From Mycobacterium sp. (lineage in GTDB: Bacteria; Actinomycetota; Actinomycetes; Mycobacteriales; Mycobacteriaceae): 7,175 nucleotides of DNA. Under the pieces are notes generated by a model. That model did not search any database. It was not told the DNA's origin and saw only the letters and a list, made by a program, of their open reading frames with translations. Positions 6,800 through 7,175 of the stretch are shown here, piece by piece. The stretch lies in contig JAQTVU010000118.1 of the NCBI GenBank assembly GCA_028706695.1, forward strand, positions 1-7,175, written 5' to 3'. Both the position numbers and the translations under genes were made by a program. Position 1 is the first letter of the stretch. Each line of letters opens with the position of its first letter.

Positions 6800-7175
6800 C
6801 TACCGGCTCCGCCGCAGCGCCATCACGTTGTCGAGCAGCGTGGCCGGCTCGCCATCGGGACCGACCGTTTCCCGTTTCACCCTTTCCGTCCGCACCCGCG
6901 TCCACTTCGCGGCGTCCAGTTGCAACGACGCCAGCACCTCATCGATTCCGGGGAAGCGGTGCAGATGCTCCTTGGCCCAGGGCGGGGCCTCCCCATGGTC
7001 AACGATCAGCAACAGGCCGCCGGGGGCCACATGGTCGGCCGCGCGGCTCAGCACCGTCTCGCGCTGCAACGGCGCCGGCGAGTGCAGGTATTGCGCGGAA
7101 ACCAAGTCGAACATCCCATCCGGCAAGGTCTGGTTGAGGTCGTGGCGCTGGAAGTTGATGCGGCAGAGCACACTG
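6800..7175 (-). CDS. Class I SAM-dependent methyltransferase, C-terminal part (5' end beyond the window)
   Basis: The last 124 residues of a protein are visible; the frame stays open to the right edge, so the start and the glycine-rich SAM-binding motif are missing. Visible motifs fit the C-terminal half of a Rossmann-fold methyltransferase: an acidic-turn strand segment DGMFDLVSAQYLHSP, then a helix RETVLSRAADHVAPGG and strand LLLIVDHGE, the usual post-motif III pattern (L..PGG.LL). The remainder, from PPWAKEHLHRFP through WTRVRTERVKRE to the terminal NVMALRRSR, resembles small actinobacterial methyltransferases with a THUMP-less single domain. The substrate cannot be inferred. The in-frame GTG at 7171 is an internal valine rather than a credible start, because the SAM-binding half would be lost. 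It lies 57 bp upstream of rnpB on the same strand. Confidence 0.82.
   Translation of the reverse strand, partial: SVLCRINFQRHDLNQTLPDGMFDLVSAQYLHSPAPLQRETVLSRAADHVAPGGLLLIVDHGEAPPWAKEHLHRFPGIDEVLASLQLDAAKWTRVRTERVKRETVGPDGEPATLLDNVMALRRSR

Noticed and set aside
6796..7137. Plus-strand open frame opposite the methyltransferase
   Set aside because: Pro/Ala/Arg-rich antisense translation; the minus strand carries methyltransferase motifs.

Overview
The window looks like chromosome of a high-GC actinomycete, most likely a Mycobacterium (a slow-growing, M. avium-complex-like species is my best guess). The main reasons are a CaeA/Hip1-type lipoprotein serine hydrolase with an N-terminally similar paralogue next to it and divergent from panB, as I recall for Rv2223c-Rv2224c/Rv2225 of M. 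tuberculosis. A CYTH-CHAD protein resembling Rv2226 and a class A RNase P RNA fit the same picture. All species-level and locus-order statements come from memory of these families, not from a search.

Layout. Left, minus strand: the first 98 codons of a secreted alpha/beta-hydrolase peptidase (runs off the left edge), preceded by the complete lipoprotein serine hydrolase caeA/hip1 (428-1987). A divergent intergenic region of about 440 bp (1988-2424) contains a start-less, coding-looking open stretch on the minus strand. Plus strand: panB (2425-3270); a 265-bp spacer holding a strong hairpin and three tandem copies of a 16-bp repeat; a Tat-exported GH5-like glycoside hydrolase (3536-4690); and a CYTH-CHAD protein (4803-6308). 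Right, minus strand: rnpB (about 6318-6742), ending only 9 bp from the converging CYTH-CHAD stop codon, then the C-terminal part of a class I SAM-dependent methyltransferase running off the right edge.

How the genes work together. The two hydrolases are probably cell-envelope or secreted enzymes from one duplication. PanB makes ketopantoate for pantothenate/CoA. The glycoside hydrolase is an exported carbohydrate-active enzyme with its own spacer and repeat array, so it looks like a separately controlled unit. CYTH-CHAD proteins are linked to polyphosphate and triphosphate metabolism, and rnpB is the catalytic RNA of tRNA 5' maturation. These are mostly independent housekeeping and envelope functions. 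I do not see a convincing undescribed multi-gene system. The points most worth a second look are the 16-bp repeat array, the start region of the glycoside hydrolase (a well-placed Shine-Dalgarno and ATG in the wrong frame), the L15 loop of rnpB, and the relic-like open stretch upstream of panB.
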